A DNA stretch of 64,000 nucleotides from Paraspadella gotoi (taxonomy: Eukaryota > Chaetognatha): the NCBI GenBank assembly GCA_051294375.1, contig CM119265.1:18225567-18289566 (forward strand). Direction: 5' to 3'. The first letter of the stretch is position 1, and every line of letters begins with the position of its first letter. The notes under the pieces are model-generated. The model worked only from the letters and a program-made list of their open reading frames with translations, was not told the DNA's origin and ran no database searches. Position numbers and translations under genes: made by a program. This document shows, piece by piece, positions 13,633 to 25,967 of this stretch.

Positions 13633-14188
13633 GCTTATATAAAAAAAAAAGGCTTCTCTCATAAAAAAATTGGTCGTATGGAAGAGATGTTCTGGACAAG
13701 AAACATGATTTCGTGCCCCTCGCGTCGAAGAGATTCTGGCGGAGGCCATCTTGAATTTCCGGCGCGAATTATGACCGGAATCCGTTCGATCCCGTCTGGG
13801 GCGGCGAGAGGAAAGAGGAAGAGGAGGAAGGAAAGGAGGAGGAGGAGGAGTAGGAACGATGAAAAAAAAGTTTTCCTGCGTTGACAATTCGAAGTACACG
13901 TGCGAAAAAAAACCTTCGGGGTGCCCAGTGCCCACTGTATCGACTTTCGACCTTTGGCATCCCGGGGGCGATTCTGATTCGGTCGAGATGGAACCGTGAT
14001 CGACCTCGAGGTGATTCCAATAGCAGCTCACCTCCCGCCCTCTCCCTCCTCGCTCTTCACCTACGCTCCTGGCATCTCGGGAGTTGCGAGGGGGGAAAAC
14101 ATGGAATCGGAAGGGAGAAAGAAAATTGGGGAAAAGGGGCGCGGCCTCTGTTCTGACCTCTTGAGGCTTCGGCCGATAGAAACGTTGG

Positions 14189-14590
<402 letters not shown>

Positions 14591-14591
14591 C

Positions 14592-14665
14592 AACGGTAAG
14601 ACTCGTCCGGGGAGCCAACCCGGGACGCAGATGGCTCGCTTGGTGGTTTCCGCTCAAATTATTTC
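14592..14665 (-). mobile_element. Possible SINE fragment beside the (GAAA)n tract
   Basis: On the minus strand GCGTCCCGGGTTGGCTCCCC resembles a degenerate box B next to the GCGTCCC found in the other SINEs. It is followed by a (CTTT)n tail, as SINE 3' ends often are. The similarity is short. Confidence 0.25.
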
Positions 14666-16261
14666 GGGCTTTCTATTATTTTTTTTTCTAGGCAAATCCA
14701 ACCCAGAAAAAAAAAACCGCGGAAAAAAAAAAAGAAATGTGTACCGTTTCTTTTATTATTCATTGGTCGGTTCGCAACGTGGCTCGTGTCGCGAATGTCT
14801 ATCTTTCAGTCTTTCGGTGGATCGGGTCTTTTGAGTTTTTGACCGGCGGACATGCGGAATCTCATTGGAGCTTCTTTAGTGCCACCTCCTTTCATTCCGC
14901 CCCCTTCTATGTTGTCACCAAATCAGACTAAATAGATTTTTCTGAAAACAACCTCGTCTTGCTTTTGCTTTAATGACGGCGCTCGATGTTGAGCTCTCAT
15001 TCCACTCTTATTCTGTTTCCTTCTTAACTTTTTGTCTTTTGTCATATCAATTAACTAATTTCAAACATTCTCTTTTTTTTTTCTCTCTTTAATTGAGCGT
15101 CATTTTTTTATAAATTTCCAATTACTGTTTTTCTATTTTTTTTTAATTCCCCAGATATCGATTAACGATCCCTTTGCCCATTGTCTTCAAAGTTCGTTCG
15201 CCCGTCGTTGTCCTCTTCCATGGATTCCATCGCCTTTGCCATTCACCTTGAAGCAATTTGGTTCTTTTATCGATTTACGATCAAATTAGAGATTCCATCT
15301 CTTGCCTTTTTACTTCCCGCCTCTTTTCTTGCGTTTTTCTCTTGATATAATCGGTTGTGGGTTTCTCTTCTTGCTCCACATTTTAAGATGCATCGTGCAA
15401 AATATTAGTGATTAACATCGTACTATGTGTAAAACGCATATTATTTTTAACTGAGCAATACGTTTCGGTTAACATGGCTTAACCAGAGTTCATTTGCGAA
15501 GTAAATTTGACAAAATCGAGATAATAATAATAATGCTAATTACCAAATCCTCCGCTAGAGGCTCTGGTCACGAAAAAAAAACAACCAAAGCTGTCCGCCC
15601 CTTTAAAAAAAAAGATCTCGGTACAAATCGCCATCTGGCAGCGAACAACAAAAAAACGCAGAGTCGCAAATCATGAAAATTTCATCATATTTTTCCCAAG
15701 AGTTCTTCAAAACGTCTTGGGGTTGGAAGAGGATGATGATGACGATGACGATAGACCCAGAATCAGAACATCCGACCGGACTGGAATATATAATAATAAT
15801 TTGTGTATTCGGCTTTTTCTTCTAATACATTAGCCCATCACAATCTCTTATTTTCATATAAATACTTAACAAGCCAAAAGCGCAAACAATTGGTCCTTTT
15901 TTTGTGTAATAAAGGATCAGGCATCAAACCGTACAGACGCACGATTAGCTAAAAAACAATTTGGACTTTATTCGATGTTGGCCAGCGATTGGATTCCAGC
16001 TGAAGCGGAGGTCAAAAAAATGGCAAAGCTCAGGAATCCCATTCGAGAGTGGGCGTGGGGGAAAGGGGGGTTGAGGCGGGTGGGGGGCAGGCACGTTGAG
16101 GCGATGGCGAAGGTGAGAGGAGGAGACTAAGGAGTCCGGATTAGCCTGAGGACGAAAACCCACAAAAGAAGAAAAAAAAAAGAAAAAAAAAATAACCGAA
16201 GAGTTTTTCGGTGGCAGACGTTGTACTCTGATAGTAGTATCCTTTCGTGTTTGGCTGAGAA

Positions 16262-16263
<2 letters not shown>

Positions 16264-16352
<89 letters not shown>
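16264..16352. repeat. (GA)n microsatellite
   Basis: About 89 bases of almost pure GA. Confidence 0.93.
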
Positions 16353-16355
<3 letters not shown>

Positions 16356-19107
16356 GAAACGCCTGAGGACAAGACCAAACCGACAAACTGGAATAATTAT
16401 GATGGTATGATTATGACATTGATCTTTAAGAAAGGACACTCATTCTCGGTATATTAAACCATTTGCTTTGCGTTTAGTTTTTTGCACATTCATTTGCGTC
16501 AGATGAAGTTTGATCGCTGCTCACTCCCCTCTCTCTTTTCCTTCGCCCCAAATCTTTCCCATTGTCTCTCTGTTCGTATGTGCGAAAGACAAAAGCCGGT
16601 CTATCCCGGGGCCACGATTCCACTTTTTTTTTCCTTACCGGTGCTGCTGTTGGTTCCCCGGTTGGCCTCTGACCCATAACTGCAGCCTACCCGACGATTC
16701 CAGACTCGGAATTCAGTGGCATCGATGGTTCCATAGTCTGGGATGGAACCATCTTCGACCCGAGAAACTCTATCTTTTTTTTTCTTAAAATATTTCTTAT
16801 CCACGAAAGCGCTTTTTGTCTCTTGAAACAAAGTGTATTTGTATTTTCGATGTCCGACTACATATTCTTGAATGGTCATTGATCGAGATTGGATATTTTC
16901 GTTTTAAATTTCAAAAAAAAAAAATTATAAACGCAAATTTTTCAATTTTGTAAAAGGTTCGTCCAAAAATAAAAATAAAAATTATCAAAAGTAACTACAG
17001 AAAGCTCATGTTGCGCAAAAATTCAAAGGAGAAAAAAAACTGAATGCGGTGAAACTTTCATCGTTTCTATTTAATTAAACAAAACGTTTGATATCCACAG
17101 CTAAACAAACGATAAAATTCCTCGAAATAAAGTTAAAAAAGCATCAAAAACGGAGAAAAAAACTGCGATTTTACATCAAAAAAACAAACCAGAAAAAGAA
17201 GAAAAAAGTTTCATGGCTTGATTGTCCAAACGCAATTCTTGTTGAAGATTCCATAAGTCAAGAACTGAGCTTGGACATCTCTGCTTGAGACTGTGGCCCG
17301 ACGAATTTCTACTTTTATCAATACTGGTTATAAGTAACAAGATATACAAAAGTTAAACAAATGATTCCATTTACCAAGACGATTTTTTCCCTCTGATTTA
17401 TGATCAAGTTAAACAAAATCGAAGACAACTTTTTTTTTTTAAATAATTTTAAAATTTTCAATTTTTTTAAATATTTATAATTAATATGGATAGAATTATA
17501 AAGTTTTATTAGGCTAAACAGTAAACATTAAATGTTTTCTTGTCGCATTAATCCCTCGATGCCTAGATCTTTCGCTTCTCCACGCACTTAATCTTGATCT
17601 ACAAGTTTTTCCTTTGTTCGTTTGTTTTGTTTTTTAGTTAAACTTTTATGCCGATCGTAAAATTAATTCCGAAACTTCTCCAGGGATCAAATGGAACGAC
17701 ATCGGAAGCCGTCAAAGTCTTACCCGCGTCGCGAATGGAACCTTCCTCGCGCCGACGCGTCTCACCACCCCATGTTGTCGCAAATATATAATGATAAAAT
17801 AATAAAAAAATGACTTTTAAAACGAGACTGAAGAATGAAGATTCGTTATAAGTCCATTAGTCCAGTCCCCATTTAGAAAAACATTTCATAAATCAAAATT
17901 CACGCTAAAAAGTGCGAGAAAACTTACCCCTATTGTTCTCTCTTTATTTAAAAAATATCAATAGCAATCGAGATCTTACAGCAATTAATTATTAATATGT
18001 TTATAAATATTAATATTAATGAGTTATAATTAGAATTGTAAAAAAATTGACAAACTAAGGTAGAGGAATAAAAATTATAGAGCAACCTAGATTCCCATTA
18101 ACCTTAATATTTTTACGCAGGTTTTTTTAATAATAATTGTTTTCTCGTTTTGATTCCCTCTCTTATTTCTCTCAATCTCATTTGCTTATCTCTCTTTCTC
18201 TCCCCAAATTCTCTCTCTCTCTTTCTCTCTCTATCTTTCCCTATTTCACCCACGCCCCACTTCCCATCTCCGCAACCTTGTCCTCCATATCTCTTCTCAG
18301 TCTTCACCTTTTCTTCCCCCAGAGAGCGCCATCTCGTAATCCCGACCTCGGCGACGTAATCACGTCTTCCCGAATCAACATAAACACGCGCGTTGCCATG
18401 GAATCCTTACTCAGCGCCATTCTCTTCACAATTCCTCTCAATCTTTTTTTTTCTTCTTGTTTTTAGTGCAAATTTAATAATCACGGATTTTTAGGTCTTC
18501 TGTGAAAAAAAAATCCTGCAAGGTTTATCGCGGAATTGTTAATTCATCATTCCATTAAAGAAACTTGTTTTAGTACCAGTTAAAACGAAATTAATCTCAG
18601 TTTTCTGGAATATGTAAAATTTAAATCAGTGATTCGAAATTTTTTTTTATTAATATTTCGTAGTATAACCGAAATTAATGAATAATATCATACGTTTTGC
18701 GACAATTAATTGAATAAAGCGGAGAATCAAATTATTTCTTTATCAAGCTGATATTAAATTTAAGTTATAATTCGCTCTCGGATTCTCTCGCTAAAAATAT
18801 CATCCTTTCAGACGGATGCGGACGGCCTTAAATAGTCGTCAAACTCAGTTGTCACCATTTTTGTTACCTACCCTTTTATGTTCATGCTTTATTGCTGAAT
18901 TTACCATCACAATAAAAATGAATTTTCATGATAACACGACTATTCTTTAGTTCTGCACCAGTACGACAGGACGATGAACCGAAATCTAAAAATAGAAGTC
19001 TCAAAAGGAAGTGTCGCCGTAAGGATAAAAAATGGATTGAGTTTTAGTGGTTAAAAATAGAAGGGAAAAGGAGAAGAGCAAGAGGGGGTGAGAATAGGGG
19101 AGAGGGA

Positions 19108-19108
19108 T

Positions 19109-19147
<39 letters not shown>

Positions 19148-19198
19148 AGGAGAGAGGAGAGAGGAGAGAGAAGAAGGAGAGAGAGAGAGAGAGAGAGG
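19108..19198. repeat. (GA)n microsatellite, interrupted
   Basis: GA-rich tract with scattered GGA and AGA breaks, about 500 bases past the 3' end of the lectin. Confidence 0.85.
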
Positions 19199-19567
19199 AA
19201 CGGATGAAAGACGGTTTTAAATATTTGAATAGCTTCTCAGGAGAACCCTGTCATTAAAAAAAACAAAATGGGTCGGTAATTGTCTTGTCGATTTTGTCCT
19301 CTCACATTATCTTTTTCTGGAGCTTCGTTTAAACATTTCAAACTCAACAGCCTGTTAAACTAAGATAGATGTAACAGACTCTCGGAACAGTCCGAGATAT
19401 GAGCGACTACGAGAATTGAGTGAGACGAAGACGCCCCATAAATTCTTTACATTTTCGATCATCTCGCACGACGAAGCTGCAGTTTTTATTGAATCTGAAT
19501 CTAGCTAATGTGGTTGTTCACCAACTACCGAAAAGGATTCGAAATCATGAAAAAAATTTTTAAAATT

Positions 19568-19577
19568 TTTATTTATT
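19568..19577 (-). terminator. Possible poly(A) signal for the lectin
   Basis: Overlapping AATAAATAAA on the minus strand about 120 bases past the lectin stop codon. Confidence 0.4.
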
Positions 19578-19694
19578 TAATCCTCGGTTAATCCAGTTGT
19601 CTTATTATTTATTTTGGCGATCAAAAAAAAAAAAAAAAACTATATGAAAAAAAGGAATAAATAACCAGCCAAGTCCGTCATTTCGCTCGTTCCT

Positions 19695-20599
19695 TCATAT
19701 TTCGCAGACAAACCAATGGGTATCGCTGCAATCGGTGGCGAACAAGGCGCGGCCTTTCTGGCTCTCCCCAAAGCGGCTGAGACAGTCGAGCCCCTCGTCG
19801 GCGGCGGGCTGCGCTGCGGCCCAACCGGGGAAATCGGCGGCGATCCGCTCTCCGGTGTTCCAGCGCCAAACGCCGTCGTCGCCGCGGCGACCGCCGAGCC
19901 AATCGTTCTGGCAGGGCTTTTTGTAGCCTGAGGATGAGAAAGACCCGAGAGAAATCACTCTAGATATTTTGGGTAACACTGGTACGTTTACGATTAGACA
20001 TTACAACTCTGTCGCTTCGATAGTATTCGAGTAAGTTCTCCTCACCGTCCTTGACTTTATCGTCGGCGACGGCGTGTTCCATCTCCAGCTCTCGCCTCAC
20101 TTTGTTCCAGGATCGAATGTTCGGGAAGGAGGCTGGAATGAGAAAGCGGTAGGTCACAAAAGTTCGCCCGGTCCGACCCGCTCTAATCCGGGCCGCACCC
20201 AGTTTGCATTAGTCGCGATTCCATTCTCGCGCTAATCCAGACCACGTTCCCTTCGCTCGACTCACCCAGCCTCCCCCCGCGATTCCTGCAGTACTCGTCC
20301 GAGTCTTCGAAGTTGAGCAGTTGACGAACTAATTCGTAGCGGTGCAGCTTCGGGGCGCGTAGGCGGGTCACAGTTCCTTCTCCCCAGTCTAAAAATGCGA
20401 AATGGAGCTCAGGAGGTTGTTCATGATTTAGCTCAGTCTAAGAAGACGTCCGTTATTAATATATACTATATAGTAATAGTACATAGTATATTATAGTATA
20501 GTTTAGTATAATATAGTTATTCGCAGTTAACTCACAGTGGTCCTTAGTCGCTCCCAAGATTTGTCCGATGAAGAGAAACGTCATCCAAATAGACATCAT
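19695..20599 (-). CDS. Secreted single-domain C-type lectin
   Basis: Four exons on the minus strand: 20599-20536, 20388-20266, 20132-20046, 19927-19695. All junctions are GT-AG and in phase, giving 168 residues ending at a TGA. Residues 1-16 form a hydrophobic signal peptide (MMSIWMTFLFIGQILG). The C-type lectin fold follows: YCRNRGGRLASF, NDWLGGRRG, VWRWNTGE, WAAAQP, LDCLSRF, TDCSDTHWFVCEI. The four canonical fold cysteines are present, plus one extra (KPCQ). The calcium/sugar motifs are not standard: QPA stands where EPN or QPD is usual, and ATDC where WND would be. Classical calcium-dependent mannose or galactose binding is therefore doubtful. Such small lectins are common immune or haemolymph proteins in arthropods; the ligand here is unknown. 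Confidence 0.92.
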
Positions 20600-20758
20600 T
20601 TTTTTTTTTTACTTTCTGATGAAATTCGCGATGAAACAAAAAAATTCAAAAATACGAATTAAAAAATAATTCGGTAAAATCGAAAGACCTCCTACGCAAT
20701 TTTTTCTCCGATCTTTGTGATTGTTGAATTTCGTTTCTAAGAAACGGAATGCTTTTGC

Positions 20759-20764
20759 TTTATA
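20759..20764 (-). promoter_or_regulatory. TATA-like box upstream of the C-type lectin
   Basis: TATAAA on the minus strand, about 160 bases before the lectin ATG and about 19 bases from the inverted repeat that begins at 20783. The position is plausible for a core promoter with a 5' leader of roughly 130 bases. It is not proven. Confidence 0.35.
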
Positions 20765-20782
20765 GTAATATTATAACAAAGA

Positions 20783-20817
20783 TACAGTAGCATCCGTCTA
20801 GAATTTCTGAGACGGCA
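20783..20817 (+). repeat. 35-bp inverted repeat, left side of gap
   Basis: TACAGTAGCATCCGTCTAGA and the next 15 bases are the exact reverse complement of 21562-21596. The repeat ends exactly at the N gap. It could be a transposon terminal repeat or a fold-back at an assembly break. Confidence 0.85.
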
Positions 20818-21561
20818 NNNNNNNNNNNNNNNNNNNNNNNNNNNNNNNNNNNNNNNNNNNNNNNNNNNNNNNNNNNNNNNNNNNNNNNNNNNNNNNNNNN
20901 NNNNNNNNNNNNNNNNNNNNNNNNNNNNNNNNNNNNNNNNNNNNNNNNNNNNNNNNNNNNNNNNNNNNNNNNNNNNNNNNNNNNNNNNNNNNNNNNNNNN
21001 NNNNNNNNNNNNNNNNNNNNNNNNNNNNNNNNNNNNNNNNNNNNNNNNNNNNNNNNNNNNNNNNNNNNNNNNNNNNNNNNNNNNNNNNNNNNNNNNNNNN
21101 NNNNNNNNNNNNNNNNNNNNNNNNNNNNNNNNNNNNNNNNNNNNNNNNNNNNNNNNNNNNNNNNNNNNNNNNNNNNNNNNNNNNNNNNNNNNNNNNNNNN
21201 NNNNNNNNNNNNNNNNNNNNNNNNNNNNNNNNNNNNNNNNNNNNNNNNNNNNNNNNNNNNNNNNNNNNNNNNNNNNNNNNNNNNNNNNNNNNNNNNNNNN
21301 NNNNNNNNNNNNNNNNNNNNNNNNNNNNNNNNNNNNNNNNNNNNNNNNNNNNNNNNNNNNNNNNNNNNNNNNNNNNNNNNNNNNNNNNNNNNNNNNNNNN
21401 NNNNNNNNNNNNNNNNNNNNNNNNNNNNNNNNNNNNNNNNNNNNNNNNNNNNNNNNNNNNNNNNNNNNNNNNNNNNNNNNNNNNNNNNNNNNNNNNNNNN
21501 NNNNNNNNNNNNNNNNNNNNNNNNNNNNNNNNNNNNNNNNNNNNNNNNNNNNNNNNNNNNN
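20818..21561. other. Assembly gap, 744 N, between exact inverted repeats
   Basis: Run of N bounded at both edges by a 35-bp inverted repeat. Confidence 0.99.
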
Positions 21562-21596
21562 TGCCGTCTCAGAAATTCTAGACGGATGCTACTGTA
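21562..21596 (-). repeat. 35-bp inverted repeat, right side of gap
   Basis: Exact inverted partner of 20783-20817. Its inner part is itself partly palindromic (CCGTCT...AGACGG). Confidence 0.85.
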
Positions 21597-21672
21597 CCTA
21601 TAGTGCGTGGGATGGTGCGTTCCCCCTCTGATCCAATGGTATTGGCCGAAGGATGGAGGACGTGAGGCGGTG

Positions 21673-21709
21673 TGCCCTACATCATTACCTATCGTAATGA
21701 TGTAGGGCA
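21673..21709 (+). repeat. Perfect 16-bp-stem hairpin
   Basis: TGCCCTACATCATTAC, a five-base loop CTATC, then the exact complement ending GATGTAGGGCA. It is too regular to be chance. It lies 77 bases beyond the inverted repeat at 21562 and may be part of the same element. No T-run follows, and bacterial-type termination does not apply here. Confidence 0.85.
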
Positions 21710-22058
21710 TTACGGCCATTGATTGGTTTTGATTTTTAAATACATGAATACTTATTGTCTAATTCTAGTAATTTAATCTTGTCTCTGACGCTAGTGACAA
21801 ATCATAGAGTAATCTCGACTTCGCTGTTTCGAAGGCATTTTTCTCCAACCCTTTCGTGATACTAAGACGATGTTAATCCCTAATTCGTGACGTGAACTGG
21901 GCGTTCTCCGATTTTTTAGATCCATGAAAAATGCAAAACGTGGAATCGAAGGATTCGGCTATCGGCATCAGTCAAAAACCGCTGTCGTCGACCGTGAAAC
22001 GCTAGACCGCTTCCTTGTCTTTCCATGCATCATGATCACGTGGGTGTTACGTGACCTT

Positions 22059-22061
<3 letters not shown>

Positions 22062-22099
<38 letters not shown>
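22062..22099. repeat. (CGT)n microsatellite
   Basis: A near-perfect trinucleotide run of about 38 bases. Confidence 0.9.
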
Positions 22100-22233
22100 T
22101 TCAAGAGATAGATGATCTCACAGTCGGTGAATTATGCGACGAACCGAAAGAGAGCAAAAGCAAGTTGTTTCCCTTGACGATGGAGAAAGAAAAAAATGGG
22201 GACAATGGATGAGAATGGAGGATCTGGTGGGTG

Positions 22234-22244
22234 TCAGGAAGATT

Positions 22245-22310
<66 letters not shown>

Positions 22311-22317
22311 GAGAGAT

Positions 22318-22349
<32 letters not shown>

Positions 22350-22362
22350 AGAGAGAGAAAGG
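22234..22362. repeat. (GA)n microsatellite
   Basis: About 128 bases of GA with a few ACA/ATA breaks. Confidence 0.9.
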
Positions 22363-22599
22363 GGGATTGGTGGCATTGTAATTGTACGAGAGGGCGCGAT
22401 TTCTTTTGTAGTTTCCCCAAGTTAGGGAATAGGGAGTGTGTGTGAAAACAGAAGCAAAAGAAATTGAAAAATGATGACGATGATGACGATGATGAAGATG
22501 ACGATGATGAAGATGAGTTTCGTGCAAAACGAAAAGAGTCATAGATTTTTCACGATGGCAACATTAATCCACCTGGGCGCCGCCATTTACGTGTTCGCA

Positions 22600-22731
22600 G
22601 CCTGCGTCGTCGTCGTCGTCGCCTCCATCGTCGTCGTCGTCGTTGTCTCCATCGTCGTCGTCGTCGTTATATCCATCGTCGTCGTCGTCGTCGTCTCCAT
22701 CGTCGTCGTCGTCGTCGTCGTCTTCCCTTTT
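22600..22731. repeat. 24-bp minisatellite built on (CGT)n
   Basis: TCCATCGTCGTCGTCGTCGT recurs at 22624, 22648, 22672 and 22696, an exact 24-bp spacing. On the plus strand it reads as a Val/Ile run that imitates a membrane segment; on the minus strand as an Asp-rich run. Neither is supported as a gene. Confidence 0.88.
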
Positions 22732-22833
22732 CATCTTTAACGTTGTAAACGATCAAAGAAAAATACCGGCTCTCGAAGAATGGTGACAAGCGTTAAATGA
22801 CAAGAACCCAAAAACGTGATGATAATGACATAC

Positions 22834-22877
<44 letters not shown>

Positions 22878-23066
22878 ATGATTCAATCGATCTCCCAACC
22901 CATTAGGTCACAACTCCTTTCGTTAAATTAGTTTTTCAAGTTCGCAACTCGACAATTGCGATGCTGAGTACAGACGTGAAAAAAAAAGCCTTAGCCGAAG
23001 TTCTACTCTACGACACTCGGGTGACAAACGACAAAGGTAGTGACTTGTAAAATAAAACAAAAGAAA

Positions 23067-23068
<2 letters not shown>

Positions 23069-23112
<44 letters not shown>

Positions 23113-23148
23113 ATCTCTCTCTCTCCCCCACCCTCTCTCTCTCTTTCC
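23069..23148. repeat. (CT)n microsatellite
   Basis: CT tract with CCCCCACC interruption. A shorter CT tract lies at 22838-22872. Confidence 0.9.
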
Positions 23149-24109
23149 CTCATATATACACACATAAATTCACTCACACATAAGCTCACAAGAGACTTAA
23201 TCAATGTTGTTCTTTTCATCGCGCTCCTTTCAGTCTCTTTGCTTTGAAGAAAATTCTTGCTCCTCTGAGCACCTCCAGCCATTTCTTCTCTTGCTGCTTT
23301 GCCTTCCGGGGTTTTTCTCTTTCTTTTTTTTTTCTTTTTCTTCCTCATTCTTTCCTTTCATACTTAGTCCCTTCTTTTAATTTTTTTTTCCTTTACTTTC
23401 ACTTTTTATAGAATATATAGTACAACCAAAGCAAAAATTATCCATATCGATAAATAAGATATTTTGCCCCTGACTTTGGACAGGCTAATAAAATATTATT
23501 TTTATTTTCTTCATTCTGTCCTCTTCCTTCTCTCTATTTTTCTTCTCTTTTTGATTCCATCTTTTTCTTTTTATCCTTTCTTCTTTTCTTTCTCTCCTCT
23601 TTTATTCTCTTCTTCCGTTATTTCCATTTCTTTTCTTCTCACTTCTTTCCTTTTTCATTTCCATTTCCTACTTTCTTTCTTTTTTTTTTTGTTTCTCCTT
23701 TTAAATCTTTTTTCTTTCCGTAGGCGCACGTCTCTGCCCAAATTAAGTTTCTTTGACCGCAGCTGCGACCGAGTTGAAAAAAAAATTCTAAGCAAATCGA
23801 CAATTCCCCTGTCGCTCGAAAATCTCACCTTGGTAAGGTCGTTCACGTACAGAATGTCTGGGACAAGCTACAACAGCTTTATATTACACTACAAAAACCC
23901 AACAACGCTGTCATGTCCTGACTACTTAACTAACATACCAACCGGACCGAAACTTACCCTGCAAATTGTCAGTTGACCAAATGTATGTCAGTAGACAATT
24001 ATGTTCAGTCCTAACCAAATTATGTCAGGGTTGACAAATTATTGCAAGTGATTAAATTATTAAGTTTGACAAGTAGCCTTATTACACTCAATATATCGAG
24101 ATTGACCTG

Positions 24110-24895
24110 GAATTTTAGATATCGTGAGTAGGGAAGTGTGTTCGATTTTGAACAGGGGAACCCAAGTTTCGATGGATCTTTCGAGCTGGAAATGAGTTTA
24201 CATGGGAAAAAAACAAAAAACCTGTTTAATAATTGATTTTGTTCTTTTTTTCTTTATATTTAATGTATTTGCAGGATGTATAGTAAGTCAAATAAGTTAA
24301 TCTAGTGTAATTAATCAATTTAGTCAATTAATTAATCAACAGTAGTTAATTATCACGTCAATCAATCCGTTCCATCAGCGGTCCACCTTAGCATAGCTCC
24401 AATTAACTTCGTTGATTGGCCCACTGCTGGTTGGATTGAAATGAATATTTTGTGTGTGGGGTGGAAGGTTGTGATTATAAAAAAGGGCTGGGGGATTAAT
24501 TAAAACCAATTTCGAAACAACGGAATCGTGTGAGAGTGGAATGATTTATAGTGGAAAATAAACATATGTCGGCATTTCACTAAATCTTTTTTACTTATTT
24601 AACAATAAGAGTACTCTCATTAATTCATTAATTGGATGGATACGATTGAGTTTCAAATTTTTTGTCGTGGGGTAGAAAAAATGTGTATCGATGCTTGATA
24701 TAAAGTTTTCGGTGGAAACGTTACGAGTGGAATGAGTTAAAATTGAAAAAAATATGAGTCAATTTACTTTATTTTAACCCATAATAGATTTGAGATGTAA
24801 ATTTTGTTGGCGGGTAAGGAAAGTGTGTGAAAAAGCTAGATATAAATTTTTGACGGGAATTGTGCAGTGGAAATGAGTTTAAATGAAAAAAAAAA
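24110..24895. repeat. Degenerate tandem block of about 0.15-0.5-kb spacing
   Basis: Three paragraphs share TGTGT..GA, a GATATAAA-TTTT core, a (G)TGGAA(A)TGAGTTTAAATG-like core and a following A-run. They lie near 24127-24215, 24670-24770 and 24815-24900. They are old, diverged copies of an AT-rich repeat. No coding signal is seen. Confidence 0.5.
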
Positions 24896-24946
24896 AAAAG
24901 TTCACATTTATTGAAGCAGAAAAATGATACAGTTTAAAAATTCCTA

Positions 24947-25620
24947 AAAGCATAAGGATTCGTTCGCAATGCCAAAGATGAGAGAGAGAGGAGAGAGAGA
25001 GAGAGAAGGAGGACGAGCAGAGAGAGACGAAGAGAGAGAGAGGAGAGAGAGAGGACGAGAGCAGTTAAATAATGGCCATAAGGATTCGTCGCAATTTCAA
25101 AAGAGAGAGAGAGAGAGGAGAGAGCGACGAGAAGAGAGAGAGAGGAGAGGAGAGCGAGAGAGGAGAAAGATAGAAAAGATGAGAGGTCGAGATAAAATTA
25201 TGGAATATATAATGATTTTATAAGAAAAAAAAAGTTGCTTATTTAACTCAACTTTCTGAATAAATATATTTACTTACCAATATCTTACAAAATAATAAAC
25301 CTTTGATAAATTATTGTATTCCGTTATGATAAACATTGTTTAATCACATGCAAAAATTCTAGTAAGGCCTAATATCTTAGTAAGGCGGGCCAAAAATTGA
25401 ACATTTTTATAACTTTCTAGTTCTCTTTTAAATTTTTTTTTTCTTTACTCAACTTAAATCGACATTCAATTAACTTTTTGAATTAGTTCATTGCTGGTTG
25501 TTGCACTTGAACGCTTTTTAAATATTTATTAAATATATAATATATATAAGTATGTACGGAAATGACTGCAAGTAAAAAAAAATCTGAAAGCATTAAAGAT
25601 TCGTTCGCAATTGCAGAAAA
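24947..25620. repeat. Three copies of a short motif that precedes (GA)n tracts
   Basis: CATAAGGATTCGTTCGCAAT or a close variant occurs at about 24950, 25077 and 25590. Each time it is followed within 15-20 bases by a GA-rich tract. This suggests a repeat family whose end carries the microsatellite. Confidence 0.65.
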
Positions 25621-25967
25621 GAGAGAGAGAGAGGGAGGGATGGGAGAGAGACGAGAGAGAGAGAGAGAGACAGGATTGAGAGAGAGACTGAGGTGAAGAG
25701 GACGAGAGAGACTGTTGATGAGGAGAGAGAGAAGGAGACTAATAAAATAGGAGAGGTATATTTTGTTTGTTTGATTTAAAATGTAAAAACAAAACATATT
25801 TAATAAACTTGTTCCTTAACCCAATTTTAAAGACTCGATGATGATAAGTTGATATTAAATTTAAAATTAATTTATTACTATTAAAATTATTTAATTAATT
25901 AATTAATTTAATCGATTAATTAATTAATTAATTAATTATCGGGCAGTCCACATTTTGCTCAAATCTG

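Larger units (their letters stand above)
21710..25967. other. Intergenic repeat-rich sequence between lectin and WASP regions
   Basis: CGT, GA and CT tracts, a 24-bp minisatellite, ATG-type runs at 22469-22516, diverged tandem AT-rich units and TTAA-rich runs near 25880-25940. No gene is supported. Confidence 0.5.

Noticed and set aside
18137-18466. Small gene ending in MESLLSAILF with a good start context
   Set aside because: Only about 20 residues follow the ATG, without homology or splice evidence.
22471-22740. Val/Ile-rich frame that looks like a small membrane protein
   Set aside because: It is the 24-bp CGT minisatellite read in one frame, with no supporting gene structure.
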